This document shows, piece by piece, positions 27,624 through 36,224 of a stretch of 64,000 bases of DNA. The position numbers and the translations under genes are program-made. Numbering within the stretch: position 1 is the stretch's first letter; the number at the start of each line of letters is the position of its first letter. Origin of the DNA: Serratia liquefaciens (GTDB lineage: Bacteria; Pseudomonadota; Gammaproteobacteria; Enterobacterales; Enterobacteriaceae); contig NZ_CP088930.1 of assembly GCF_027594825.1 (NCBI RefSeq), positions 4,339,019 through 4,403,018 of the forward strand, in the 5' to 3' direction. Below the pieces are notes generated by a model. It searched no databases. It was not told the origin of the DNA and saw nothing but the letters and a program-made list of their open reading frames with translations.

Positions 27624-28121
27624 ATGAAAATCATCATTTCAAGCGTTATTTTACTCAGCAGCATGGCGTCGTTCGCCAGTATGGCCAACGGCGTACTGAC
27701 CGAAAAAAATCTATCCCTCGACCTGGCCGATAAACTGGCGCAGAGCGCGATTCAGGCTTGCAGTGCGAAAAATTATAATGTCGCCGTGACTCTGGTCGAT
27801 CGTGCCGGTATCCCGCTCGTCATCAAGAAAATGGATAACGCCGGTCCGCATACGATCGAGGCCAGCCGCATGAAGGCGTTTACTGCGGTGAGCACCAAAA
27901 ACCCGACGGAAAACGTGATGAAAAATGCCCAGGCTAACCCTGGTGCGGCAAACCTGCGTGATATCCCTGGCTTCTTGTTGCTGGCGGGCGGCGTACCGGT
28001 GAAATCCGGAGAGGTGATCATCGGTGCTATTGGTATTGGTGGTGCACCGGGCGGAGATCTTGACCAGCAGTGCGCGCTGGAAGCCCTGAAAAATAACCAG
28101 AGCAGCCTGAATGCCGGGTGA
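27624..28121 (+). CDS. Secreted HbpS/GlcG-like (DUF336) protein
   Basis: 165 residues. Cleavable signal peptide MKIIISSVILLSSMASFASMA, then a single GlcG/HbpS domain: LADKLAQSAIQACSAKNYNVAVTLVDRAGIPLVIKKMDNAGPHTIEASRMKA, a central NPGAANLRDIPGFLLLAGGVPVK and the terminal IGAIGIGGAPGGDLDQQCALEAL. Family members bind haem or cobalamin-like tetrapyrroles; Streptomyces HbpS works with the SenS/SenR two-component system. AAGGGG precedes the ATG. Confidence 0.87.
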   Translation: MKIIISSVILLSSMASFASMANGVLTEKNLSLDLADKLAQSAIQACSAKNYNVAVTLVDRAGIPLVIKKMDNAGPHTIEASRMKAFTAVSTKNPTENVMKNAQANPGAANLRDIPGFLLLAGGVPVKSGEVIIGAIGIGGAPGGDLDQQCALEALKNNQSSLNAG

Positions 28122-28376
28122 TTCTTTTTAACGGTTATCGCCACTTCTGAAGAGCGTGACTTTGGTCGCCGACAAACTATAAGGTTTCACCCACTGGATG
28201 ATTGGCTGCAACGACGCGATCAATCATCCAGCAATACCCGCCGTTATTCCCCATCTCTCCTCCCAATCGTGAATTCTCCACTAAAATATTCATTAGCAAA
28301 GCGACAATCATTAATGTTGTAGTATGAATCTTGGCAAAGAGATCGTGACTCGTGAATATGAAAAGGATGAACCACT

Positions 28377-29297
28377 TTGGCTGGAAGTAGCTTACTGACT
28401 TTAATCGACGATATTGCCTCACTGCTGGACGACGTCTCGCTGATGACCAAAATGGCGGCGAAAAAAACCGCCGGGGTATTGGGGGATGACCTGGCGCTCA
28501 ACGCGCAGCAAGTGACCGGCGTAAAGGCCGATCGCGAGTTGCCGGTGGTGTGGAGCGTGGCCAAGGGCTCGTTTATCAACAAGGCGATCCTGGTGCCGCT
28601 GGCGTTGCTGATCAGCGCATTTGCCCCTTGGGCGATCACGCCGCTGCTGATGGTGGGTGGCGCTTACCTGTGTTACGAAGGGTTCGAAAAGGTGTTTCAC
28701 AGCCTGACCCACAAAAAACAGGCCGGGGAAGAGAATCAAGAGGCGCTGAACGCCAATGAAGACGTGGCGGCCTACGAACAGCGCAAGGTGAAAGGGGCGA
28801 TCCGCACCGACTTCGTGCTGTCCGCCGAGATTATTGCCATTACCCTGGGTACCGTGGCCGGGGCGACCTTCAGCCAGCAGGTGATTGTGCTGTGCGGTAT
28901 CGCGATTGTGATGACCGTGGGGGTTTACGGCATTGTGGCCGGGATCGTCAAACTCGACGATTTGGGGTTGTATCTGAGCCGCAAAAGCAGCGCGCTGGCC
29001 CGTTCGATCGGCAGCGGTATTGTCAGTGCGGCACCTTACCTGATGAAGACCCTGTCAGTGGTGGGCACCATCGCCATGTTTATGGTCGGGGGCGGTATTC
29101 TGACCCACGGTCTGCCGCCGGTGCATCACTTGTTTGAGGACTGGGCGTCCTACGCCACCGTGGTGCCGACCTTCGGTCAGATCCTGCAGGGCGTGATCCC
29201 CGCCTTGCTCAACGTGGTGTTTGGTCTGGTTGCCGGCGGCGTGGTCCTGCTGGTGGTTTCGGCTCTCGGGGCGATCCGGGGACGTTTAAAGGCCTAA
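28377..29297 (+). CDS. yedI: Inner-membrane protein YedI (DUF808)
   Basis: 306 residues, clear YedI orthologue: [20 protein letters not shown] at the start, then [20 protein letters not shown] and [20 protein letters not shown], with a long [17 protein letters not shown] segment. Several membrane helices. The start is TTG at 28377, chosen because translation begins exactly at the conserved N-terminus and AAGGATGA precedes it. Function unknown in all organisms I know of. Confidence 0.92.
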   Translation: MAGSSLLTLIDDIASLLDDVSLMTKMAAKKTAGVLGDDLALNAQQVTGVKADRELPVVWSVAKGSFINKAILVPLALLISAFAPWAITPLLMVGGAYLCYEGFEKVFHSLTHKKQAGEENQEALNANEDVAAYEQRKVKGAIRTDFVLSAEIIAITLGTVAGATFSQQVIVLCGIAIVMTVGVYGIVAGIVKLDDLGLYLSRKSSALARSIGSGIVSAAPYLMKTLSVVGTIAMFMVGGGILTHGLPPVHHLFEDWASYATVVPTFGQILQGVIPALLNVVFGLVAGGVVLLVVSALGAIRGRLKA

Positions 29298-29303
29298 GCT
29301 AAT

Positions 29304-29323
29304 CCCGCGCCCGTGGGCGCGGG
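29304..29323. terminator. Hairpin between convergent yedI and yohP
   Basis: Perfect inverted repeat CCCGCGCCC-GT-GGGCGCGGG, 7 bp after the yedI stop. No strong T-run, so it is either a weak bidirectional terminator or an mRNA 3'-end stabiliser. Confidence 0.5.
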
Positions 29324-29328
29324 GTCAT

Positions 29329-29412
29329 TTAAAAGATCAGCTTGAACACGCCGGTGATGGTGAGTAGGCCAACGATAAAGATAATAGCGACAATCCACAG
29401 AATGATTTTCAT
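29329..29412 (-). CDS. yohP: Small inner-membrane protein YohP
   Basis: 27 residues, one hydrophobic helix; it starts MKIILWIVAII and ends TGVFKLIF, which matches E. coli YohP almost residue for residue. The ATG at 29412 has GGGAGAG upstream. In E. coli YohP mRNA and protein are targeted to the inner membrane post-translationally. The longer in-frame reading to 29517 is an artefact. Convergent with yedI. Confidence 0.9.
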   Translation of the reverse strand: MKIILWIVAIIFIVGLLTITGVFKLIF

Positions 29413-29516
29413 TCGTCTCTCCCAATTGATTTGAATGACGGCGCGAGTTTCCGCTAACCTGATGAAATCATTATTTACTGTAGTCGATAATTCACAAATT
29501 GCCTGCGGCAAGCCCA

Positions 29517-30053
29517 TCAGGGGTGATTGGCGTCACCTTCGCCTAACGCACGCTGCATGATATGGGTGTCGCGCCACTCGCCCAATTTAAACCCTACCGC
29601 CTTTAGCGTCCCCACGCTGCCAAACCCCAGTTTTTGATGCAAAGCCAGCGAGCCATGGTTTTCCCCGGCATTGCCGACGATGGCCAACATTTGGCGCCAG
29701 GGCCCCCGTTCGCAGCGGGCGATCAATTCGCTCAGGAGCGCTTTACCGATGCCCTGACCCTGTTGCCCCTCGGCGATATACACCGACTCTTCCACGGTAA
29801 ACCGGTAGGCTGGACGCGGTCGATAAGGCGTGGCGTAGCAGTACCCGACGACAAGATCAGCCCGTTTGGCCACCAGCCAGGGCAACCCGGCTTCCTGCAC
29901 CTTGCTTAGCCGCTGTTGCATCTCTTTCTGCGATGGCGGCGTTTCCTCAAACGAGGCTGCGCCAAACAACACGTGGTGGGCGTAAATCTGTTGAATAGCG
30001 GCGAGGTCGTTTGGCGTTGCGTCGACGAGGATCAACGGGGCGATAGGGGGCAT
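29517..30053 (-). CDS. GNAT acetyltransferase, phosphinothricin/methionine-sulfoximine type
   Basis: 178 residues. It resembles the Pat/MnaT (YncA) branch: DLAAIQQIYAHHVLFGAASFEE at the N-terminus, VEESVYIAEGQQGQGIGKALLSELI as acetyl-CoA motif A, and AIVGNAGENHGSLALHQKLGFGSVGTLKAVGFK in motif B. Expected to acetylate phosphinothricin or methionine sulfoximine/sulfone. An AGGAC site precedes the ATG. Confidence 0.88.
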   Translation of the reverse strand: MPPIAPLILVDATPNDLAAIQQIYAHHVLFGAASFEETPPSQKEMQQRLSKVQEAGLPWLVAKRADLVVGYCYATPYRPRPAYRFTVEESVYIAEGQQGQGIGKALLSELIARCERGPWRQMLAIVGNAGENHGSLALHQKLGFGSVGTLKAVGFKLGEWRDTHIMQRALGEGDANHP

Positions 30054-30227
30054 GGTGAGTCCTGTTTACCTTGGAAATCAGAAGATAAGCGCATTATGCG
30101 CCGCGTCCGGTAACAAGGTAAATTGGGCTTTCTTATGCTGAAGATAAAAAAAAACAGGCCTATCCGCCAAGCCAAATACCGGCGCATGACGAGATTCGCC
30201 TGCACCGGATATAAAGGGACGCTCAAA

Positions 30228-31253
30228 CTAGCCACGCATTAACTGCGCCACCGCCTGCTGCAGGTAGCGTAATAGCGGCGGGGTCAGCCAGGTGCCTTCC
30301 GTTAGCGTCGGCTCCTGCTCCATGGCCTGACGGATTTTCATTTGGGTGGCCGGATCGGTACCGGCATAGGACTGGAACAGTTCAAGCCATTGCGCTGCCA
30401 GGCGTTTTGCCCGATCTGACTCGGGAGGGATGCCGTCATTGAGCGCCTGATGGAACTGGGCGATCAGCGCCGGCCACTCCTGCAGGCGGGTAAAGTAGTG
30501 CTGGCGCACATAAGTGTATTCTTCCGCCGACAGGTATTTCTGGTAGATCGACAGCTTGGTTTCGGCGAATGCGCGGGTCACATAGTCGGTCATTGCCGGG
30601 GTAATGCCGGTTTGTTCGCGTATAGCAGGTTCATCGGCATGCATGGCATTCAGTCGGGTGAGAAACGCCGGATTGCGCGCCGTATCGCGTTCCAGCATCA
30701 GCATCCAACGACGAGCCAGCGCCTGAGCCTGCAACGCTTGCGGTTCAACGCCGCCATCGATCAACTGGCGCATGCTGCTGACCAACTCGGCCCACTCCTG
30801 ATTGCGGCTCGGGTCGGCCTGATAGAAAGGCAACTGGGCCAGTTCGTCTGCGGTAAAATATTTATCGTACATGGTCATTAACTCCAACGTAGTCAGCCAG
30901 TCGTTCAGTTCCGGTTCATCCCCGGCGGTGAGCTGAGCGTGCATATGCTGCAGACGATCGCGCAGCGCGGCGGTCTGTACCAACTGCCGCTCCAGCATGG
31001 CGATTTGCTGCTCTATAACCGAGGTGAGCGCCATCCCCGAACGAGCCAATATTGCCCCGACCTCTGCCAGCGTGACCCCCATTCGGCGCAGCGCCTGAAT
31101 GTGGTGCAAGCGAGTGATGTCAGCCCGGTTGTATAACCGATACCCGGCGTCGGAACGCGCAGAAGGAACCAGCAAGCCAATGCTGTGGTAATAATGCAGC
31201 GTCCGGACGGTAATGCCGGAACGGCGGGCCAGTTCGCCCACTTTCAATAACAT
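30228..31253 (-). CDS. MerR-family regulator with TipA-like effector domains
   Basis: 341 residues. N-terminal MerR wHTH (LKVGELARRSGITVRTLHYYHSIGLLVPSARSDAGYRLY), a coiled-coil dimer helix, then a long all-alpha segment that appears to contain two TipAS-like antibiotic-binding units (around YDKYFTADELAQLPFYQ and YQKYLSAEEYTYVRQHYF). TipA-type proteins bind large cyclic thiopeptides or other multidrug ligands. The start at 31253 has GGGAGGAG upstream; the extended reading to 31409 runs into repeat copy B. Confidence 0.87.
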   Translation of the reverse strand: MLLKVGELARRSGITVRTLHYYHSIGLLVPSARSDAGYRLYNRADITRLHHIQALRRMGVTLAEVGAILARSGMALTSVIEQQIAMLERQLVQTAALRDRLQHMHAQLTAGDEPELNDWLTTLELMTMYDKYFTADELAQLPFYQADPSRNQEWAELVSSMRQLIDGGVEPQALQAQALARRWMLMLERDTARNPAFLTRLNAMHADEPAIREQTGITPAMTDYVTRAFAETKLSIYQKYLSAEEYTYVRQHYFTRLQEWPALIAQFHQALNDGIPPESDRAKRLAAQWLELFQSYAGTDPATQMKIRQAMEQEPTLTEGTWLTPPLLRYLQQAVAQLMRG

Positions 31254-31366
31254 CGGTATGCTCCTCCCTTGTACGTGCCGGGATACTAAAGCCTGACGCA
31301 GCGTAAGGGTCAATAGCGGTGATAAGGATATTTTGGGCGCAGGAAAAGGGGTTTGGTCGTAGGGAA

Positions 31367-31497
31367 CGTTGGCAAAGTGCTCTGCTGTTTCGTAGTAGGG
31401 GCGCTGCATGCAGCGCCCTATTGCATAATCAACAGGTTAAATCGGGTCGAACATGTTCGACCCCTACCGACTTAGCCCTTATGCGGGTTTGTCAGCA
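31367..31497 (-). repeat. Copy B of the ~130-bp interspersed repeat
   Basis: Reverse-orientation copy of the element at 15685-15817, with the same two hairpin cores (GGTCGAACATGTTCGACC and GGGCGCTGCATGCAGCGCCC). It lies between the MerR promoter and the 3' end of the PLP-enzyme gene. Confidence 0.8.
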
Positions 31498-31550
31498 GTC
31501 AAAGCCCAGCCAGTAGGTTGGGCTTTGTGAACCTGTGTACTGAGGCGCTG

Positions 31551-32780
31551 CTACCTTTCGCTGACGAGCAGTTCAAACAGCGTGTCGATTTCCTGCAGGG
31601 TGTTGTAATGCATCATCCCAATGCGCAGTACGCCGCCGCTGTCTTGCAGATTCAACCGTTGGATCAATCCTTGAGCATAGAAGTGCCCGCTGCCGACGCA
31701 GATATTGTGCCGGCCTAACCGGCGCGCCACCTGTTCAGGAGCATGGCGCTTAAAGGTCAGTGCAAACGTCGGCGTGCGGCGTTGGCTATCCGCCAGAGGG
31801 GAACCGTACAGCTGTACATCGTCTATTTGCTGTAAACGCTGCAAAAAATAGCGGCACAGGTTCTCTTCATGGCGATGATAGTCGGCAAAACTTTCCTGCA
31901 AACGCTGCCTTAAGGACGCGCCGGGCGTTCCCCATTGCGCCAGGTACTCAACGGCTGCCGTGACCCCTGCCAGCCCTTCAAAACTCTGAGTACCGGTCTC
32001 AAAACGTCCCGGCCCCACGTCGGTAGCCGGTTCGACCTTATAGGGTTGCAGCCGCTGTAACCATTGCGGCGCGATATAAGCCATGCCGATGTGCGGACCA
32101 AAGAATTTATAGGCGGAGCACACTAAAAAGTCACAGCCCAATGCCTGTACATCGATCAGATTGTGTGGGGCATAGTGCACCGCATCGACATAAACCTGAG
32201 CACCGACCCGGTGTGCGGCTTCGGTGATGGTTTTAATATCGACGATGCTGCCGGTCACGTTGGACGCGTAGGTCACCGCCACCAGACGGGTTTTAGCGGT
32301 GATCTGTTCGCACAGTCGGGCAACATCCAAAGAGCAGTCTGATTGTTGCAGGGGGATTTGATGTACGGTGACTTGTTTATCGTTTGCCGCCTGTTGCCAA
32401 CTGGAGACATTGGCGTAGTGATCCAGCTCGGTGACGATAATCTCATCGCCGGCCTGCCAGTGACGGCTAATGATTCGGCTGAGATGGAATGTCAGCGAGG
32501 TCATATTCATGCCAAAAATGATGTTATCGGGCGTCGGCGCATTTAATAAGGCGCGCACCGATTCCCTGGCATGATTCATCACTTCGCCGGTCAGGTGGCT
32601 GGAAAAATAGTGTCCGCCCAGGTTGGCGTTATATTTCCCCAGGTAGTCCGTCATTTTTTCCAGTACGCCTCGCGAAACCTGAGACCCGCCAGGGCCATCG
32701 AAGAAGATCACCGGTTGATCGTTATAATGCTGGCTCAGCGCGCTAAACTGGGCTCGGGCGAGTTCGGGCGTAAAGGTCAT
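31551..32780 (-). CDS. Class-V aminotransferase-fold PLP enzyme (cysteine-desulfurase-like)
   Basis: 409 residues. PLP fold type I, class V: DGPGGSQVSRGVLEKM near the start, VDAVHYAPHNLIDVQALGCDFLVCSAYKFFGPH with the cofactor Lys225, and a C-terminal GRHNICVGSGHFYAQ. It resembles the cysteine-desulfurase-like subgroup (not IscS/SufS proper). Its ATG overlaps the stop of the upstream dioxygenase (ATGA), so the two products almost certainly act together. A lyase or aminotransferase step on a hydroxylated amino acid is an inference. Confidence 0.85.
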   Translation of the reverse strand: MTFTPELARAQFSALSQHYNDQPVIFFDGPGGSQVSRGVLEKMTDYLGKYNANLGGHYFSSHLTGEVMNHARESVRALLNAPTPDNIIFGMNMTSLTFHLSRIISRHWQAGDEIIVTELDHYANVSSWQQAANDKQVTVHQIPLQQSDCSLDVARLCEQITAKTRLVAVTYASNVTGSIVDIKTITEAAHRVGAQVYVDAVHYAPHNLIDVQALGCDFLVCSAYKFFGPHIGMAYIAPQWLQRLQPYKVEPATDVGPGRFETGTQSFEGLAGVTAAVEYLAQWGTPGASLRQRLQESFADYHRHEENLCRYFLQRLQQIDDVQLYGSPLADSQRRTPTFALTFKRHAPEQVARRLGRHNICVGSGHFYAQGLIQRLNLQDSGGVLRIGMMHYNTLQEIDTLFELLVSER

Positions 32781-33421
32781 GCTTTTTCTCCGCGAGCAGT
32801 CAGGACAAAGATATCCAGGTGTCCTTCTTCTTCCGGGACAATGGCGCTGATCGGCGTGGCGTTATGCCATAACTTGCTGTCTGCCAGTAAAACGGCTTCG
32901 CCGTCCGCCAGCGCTTTTTTAAAGAAGGGGGGCTGGTGATTATCGGCGTATAGCATGATTTCGCCGCCAACAATATTCTGCCGATGGATAGCAATCATCG
33001 CGATATGATCAAAACCATCCTGATGGATCCCTTCCGGCGCGACCTGTGTTTCATTATGAATGGCGACCACGCGCATCTGGTGAATTTCTATCTCCGCGCC
33101 ATCTGGTAAATCATTGCTTTCTGCGAACAGATTACACATTTCATCCATGCCGGCGCTTTGCAACACGTCGGTATCAATGGGTTCAAAATGGCGTACCACG
33201 TTGCCCTGGAAGTGATTGATCTCATCGGACTGAACGAAATTGCGTGGGCCAACCTCGACCACATGGCCATTGAGATGTTTGACTACCGAATAGCGCCGTA
33301 AGCGGTATTTCCCGTCAGCGTGTTGCGTATGGGGCAAGGCAGAAAACGACGGCGTTAATTGTTGGGTGGCCTGATGGCTAAGCGTAGTCATACTTATTAC
33401 GTTTTCGTGCTTCTGTAACAT
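32777..33421 (-). CDS. 2OG-Fe dioxygenase family protein (isoleucine-hydroxylase-like)
   Basis: 214 residues of the 2OG-Fe dioxygenase family that includes L-isoleucine and L-leucine hydroxylases. The iron ligands are His133 and Asp135 in EGIHQDGFDHIAMI and His186 in DSKLWHNATPI. VVEVGPRNFVQS and the IHQMRVVA strand are typical. The ATG at 33421 has a perfect GAGGTGATT. First gene of a two-gene unit with the PLP enzyme. Substrate is probably a free aliphatic amino acid, by family resemblance. Confidence 0.85.
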   Translation of the reverse strand: MLQKHENVISMTTLSHQATQQLTPSFSALPHTQHADGKYRLRRYSVVKHLNGHVVEVGPRNFVQSDEINHFQGNVVRHFEPIDTDVLQSAGMDEMCNLFAESNDLPDGAEIEIHQMRVVAIHNETQVAPEGIHQDGFDHIAMIAIHRQNIVGGEIMLYADNHQPPFFKKALADGEAVLLADSKLWHNATPISAIVPEEEGHLDIFVLTARGEKA

Positions 33422-33737
33422 AATCACCTCTAATATTATTGAATGATGACTTTGTAGGGAGGTATTTCGATTGAATTGTAGTCGACACTTTTGCCAAAGC
33501 AATTTTTGGCCATCGCCCTGCAAATGTGGCTGTAAACGGGGATGAACGCAGAGAATGTTGGGCGTTGCGCGGCCGATGATTTGCCCGGTGCGGTGCGGCT
33601 GGCGTTTGGGGCGGTAATGAGCTGCAGAATGCTTTTGGCTGGCTGCCGAACCGAGGGCGGCAATGGGAAGGGACTGAACTTAGGGAAAGATTAAAAATGC
33701 GAGCACCTTCACAAGTGCTCGCCAGTGGATCGCGGTA
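33422..33737. other. Intergenic region between nlpA and the dioxygenase operon
   Basis: About 315 bp with no credible gene. It contains the nlpA terminator at its right end and must contain the promoter of the dioxygenase/PLP operon. A GCCAAA...TTTTGGC inverted repeat (around 33493-33510) lies near that promoter and could be an operator. Confidence 0.5.
33699..33722 (-). terminator. nlpA terminator
   Basis: GCGAGCAC/GTGCTCGC stem with an 8-nt loop; on the minus strand it is followed by ATTTTTAAT. It lies 16 bp past the nlpA stop. Confidence 0.8.
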
Positions 33738-34550
33738 TTACCAGCCTTTGACCGCGCCGCCGTTAAAGATCTTTTCGGCGGCTTTGGCCACTTCATCCGA
33801 CTCGTAGGCTTTGATGAAGTTTTGTACGTTCGGCGCGTCCTTGTTGTCTTCACGCGTCACGATGATGTTGGTGTACGGCGAATCCTTGTCCTCGATAAAA
33901 ATGCCGTCCTTGGTGGGCGTCAGGCCAGTTTGGTTGATGTAGGTGGTGCTGATGATGGCCACGGTGACTTTGGGGTCGTCCAGCAGCTGCGGCAGCTGTG
34001 CGCCTTCCAGCTCCATAATCTTGTAGTTATGCGGGTTGGCGCTGATATCCAGCGAAGTCGGCAATAACCCCTTGCCCGGTTTGAGCTGAATCAGACCGGT
34101 TTTCTCCAGCAGCAGCAATGCGCGGCCAAGGTTGGTGGGATCCAACGGGATAGCGATTACCGCGCCGTCCTGCAGCTCTTTCAGCGATTTGATTTTTTTC
34201 GAATAGCCGGCCATCGGGAACACGAAGGTGTTGCCTACCGCCACCAGTTTGTAGCCGTGATCTTTATTCTGCTGTTCGAGGAACGGCCGGTGTTGGAAAA
34301 CGTTGGCATCCAGCTCGCCTTTGTCGGTGGCGTCGTTGGGCAGCAGCGAACCGCTGAAGCCGACCAGTTCAACATCCAGGCCGTACTTCTCTTTCGCCAC
34401 CTGCTTGGCGACTTCCGCCACGTCCTGTTCCGCGCCGTTAATGACCCCCACCTTGATGTGATCCCGATCGGTTTTCTGTTCACAGCCCTGCAGCGCCAGC
34501 ACCGCGGCAAACGCCGCCAGCAGAGGGGTATAACGCCAGCTTTTGGTCAT
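33738..34550 (-). CDS. nlpA: Lipoprotein NlpA (lipoprotein-28), MetQ family
   Basis: 270 residues, matching E. coli NlpA closely (HIKVGVINGAEQDVAEVAKQ and GELDANVFQHRPFLEQQNKD, ending FNGGAVKGW). Lipobox LQGC at about residues 20-23. Methionine-binding periplasmic lipoprotein anchored to the inner membrane; in E. coli a paralogue of MetQ with no linked MetNI, as here. Single-gene unit with its own terminator. Confidence 0.93.
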   Translation of the reverse strand: MTKSWRYTPLLAAFAAVLALQGCEQKTDRDHIKVGVINGAEQDVAEVAKQVAKEKYGLDVELVGFSGSLLPNDATDKGELDANVFQHRPFLEQQNKDHGYKLVAVGNTFVFPMAGYSKKIKSLKELQDGAVIAIPLDPTNLGRALLLLEKTGLIQLKPGKGLLPTSLDISANPHNYKIMELEGAQLPQLLDDPKVTVAIISTTYINQTGLTPTKDGIFIEDKDSPYTNIIVTREDNKDAPNVQNFIKAYESDEVAKAAEKIFNGGAVKGW

Positions 34551-34740
34551 CGAATGCTCCCTGAAAAAAACAATAAAATCAGTTGGTTTTGTGCTGCTAG
34601 CTAAGCCTGAACCTGCGGGGAAGTCAAACGCTTGCTCAGCACAAACGCTTATAGCTCATAACGGGAAGTTTTAAATCCCCCGTCTTGCAAGAGGCTACGC
34701 CGTTAGCGGCAAGCGCAAAGCCAGAAGGGGGAGGGGAATG

Positions 34741-35577
34741 TTATTTGGCGCGCAGCACTACGATGCCCGGTGTAGCCTGGACGTACTCCATAAACGGCGA
34801 GTCCACCACCTGCATATTCTCTTTACGCGACGAGGCATTGCGCAACACCGGGCCGTTTTCGGTCATGATATAGATACCGGTATGGGTGACGTCCAGGCCG
34901 GCCAGGTTGGTATAAATGCCGATGTAATCGCCGGTGTGCAACCGGGCCAGAACCTTGTCGTCAATCGCCTCGCTGGGCAGATAGGTAATGCTGCGTCGAA
35001 CGTTTTTCAATCCTGGCAGATAGCTGCTGCCGTCCGACTTTTGATTAAGGTTTTTCACCAGCGTCACCGCATACGGGCTGAGTGTGGCCGTAATGTCCGT
35101 TACGTTGGTTTTTGCCAGATGCGACCAGTCGGTGAAAAAGTGTTTGCGCTGCGGGAAGCTGATCTCGCCATTGGCATAGCGGATTTGAATCAGCCGTTGC
35201 ACAAAGTCTGCCTGGCTGTCGGCCTGTCGCAGCGCATCGACATAATCGATGTAGGTGAAGCAATCCAGACCGCGGAAGTCGATCACCAGTTCTTCAGGCG
35301 TGTTCTGCGAGCCAATCAGCCGGTTGGCGACGTAGGGTGTGCCGAGGAAAGGTCGCGACAGCAGGTCGATCATGCGGCCGTTATCCTGCCGTTGGTCGGG
35401 CGTTGCCTTGGCGCGCAGGGCAAGAAGCTCATTGAGTTTGTTTAACGTGTCGTTGTCCATGCTGGCCTTGAGATCTGCAGGTAGGGTAGTGATGGGCTCA
35501 GGTGTTTGCCCTACCGGAATTTTATCTGCACAACCGCTAAGCGCAATAGCCAATATCATTGAAACTACCTTGTACAT
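34741..35577 (-). CDS. DUF1460 lipoprotein (predicted NlpC/P60-like peptidase or amidase)
   Basis: 278 residues. The N-terminus MYKVVSMILAIALSGCADK has a lipobox LSGC. The DUF1460 core FLGTPYVANRLIG...LVIDFRGLDCFTYIDYVDAL carries the probable catalytic Cys, and the conserved His is in DVTHTGIYIM; ends FMEYVQATPGIVVLRAK. The family fold is NlpC/P60 with proposed N-acetylmuramyl-L-alanine amidase activity. GGAGGG precedes the 35577 start. Confidence 0.85.
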   Translation of the reverse strand: MYKVVSMILAIALSGCADKIPVGQTPEPITTLPADLKASMDNDTLNKLNELLALRAKATPDQRQDNGRMIDLLSRPFLGTPYVANRLIGSQNTPEELVIDFRGLDCFTYIDYVDALRQADSQADFVQRLIQIRYANGEISFPQRKHFFTDWSHLAKTNVTDITATLSPYAVTLVKNLNQKSDGSSYLPGLKNVRRSITYLPSEAIDDKVLARLHTGDYIGIYTNLAGLDVTHTGIYIMTENGPVLRNASSRKENMQVVDSPFMEYVQATPGIVVLRAK

Positions 35578-35681
35578 TTTACCCTCCAATGGTTTCGGTA
35601 GGTGATCGTTAAAATGATAACAGTTCTCACCAAGGCCAGAAGGGTTAATGTTTAAACATAGCCTCAACGTTAGGCGATCGC

Positions 35682-36224
35682 TTAATAACCGATTTCGCTG
35701 TTGAACGGCAAATACCAGAACAGGGCAATTTCGTGATCGGCGATGTCCGGTTGAGCGCGGTACAGCAGGTGATCGATGCCGCCAAGGATAAAACCAAAGC
35801 GTTGGTAGCAGCGGCAGGCAGGCAAGTTGGTATTTTGCGTTTCCAGCATCAGCCCGGCGGTGTCGTGACGATGTGCCCAGAGCCGCGCGCTCTCCAGCAG
35901 CGCCGTGGCGACGCCGAGCCGGCGTACGTGAGCGCTGACGACAATCTCTTCGATGAGCGCATAGCCGTTCCAGTTATTGCTCAGCGTGATATGGCCGACC
36001 GCTTCCCCGCGATGACGTGCCAGAAAGGTTTCGCTTTCATCATTGACGAACGGCGCCAGCGGGTAGTGCTTGCGAAACGGCGTCACCGGCAACAGCGGCC
36101 AACCGTCGACCGGCGTGCCAAAAACCGGCTGGGCGTAGTGGGCAATCTGAAAGCTGAAGTCGCAGCCGGTCAAGTATCCGTCGGGCAACTGGGTCACCGG
36201 GGTAATTTGAATCGCTTCGCTCAT
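35682..36224 (-). CDS. GNAT acetyltransferase resembling streptothricin acetyltransferase
   Basis: 180 residues. The segment LPVTPFRKHYPLAPF, the core NNWNGYALIEEIVVSAHVRRLGVATALLESARLWA, LETQNTNLPACRCYQRFGFILGGIDHLLYRAQP and the C-terminal ALFWYLPF align well by eye with SatA/Sat-type streptothricin N-acetyltransferases. Whether it confers resistance or acts on a native amine is unknown. It overlaps the upstream acyltransferase gene by 4 bp (ATGA), so they share an mRNA. Confidence 0.85.
   Translation of the reverse strand: MSEAIQITPVTQLPDGYLTGCDFSFQIAHYAQPVFGTPVDGWPLLPVTPFRKHYPLAPFVNDESETFLARHRGEAVGHITLSNNWNGYALIEEIVVSAHVRRLGVATALLESARLWAHRHDTAGLMLETQNTNLPACRCYQRFGFILGGIDHLLYRAQPDIADHEIALFWYLPFNSEIGY

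Noticed and set aside
31254..31409. N-terminal extension of the MerR regulator
   Set aside because: The extension translates repeat copy B and an upstream region with no conservation; the internal ATG at 31253 has a strong ribosome site and the MerR HTH begins there.
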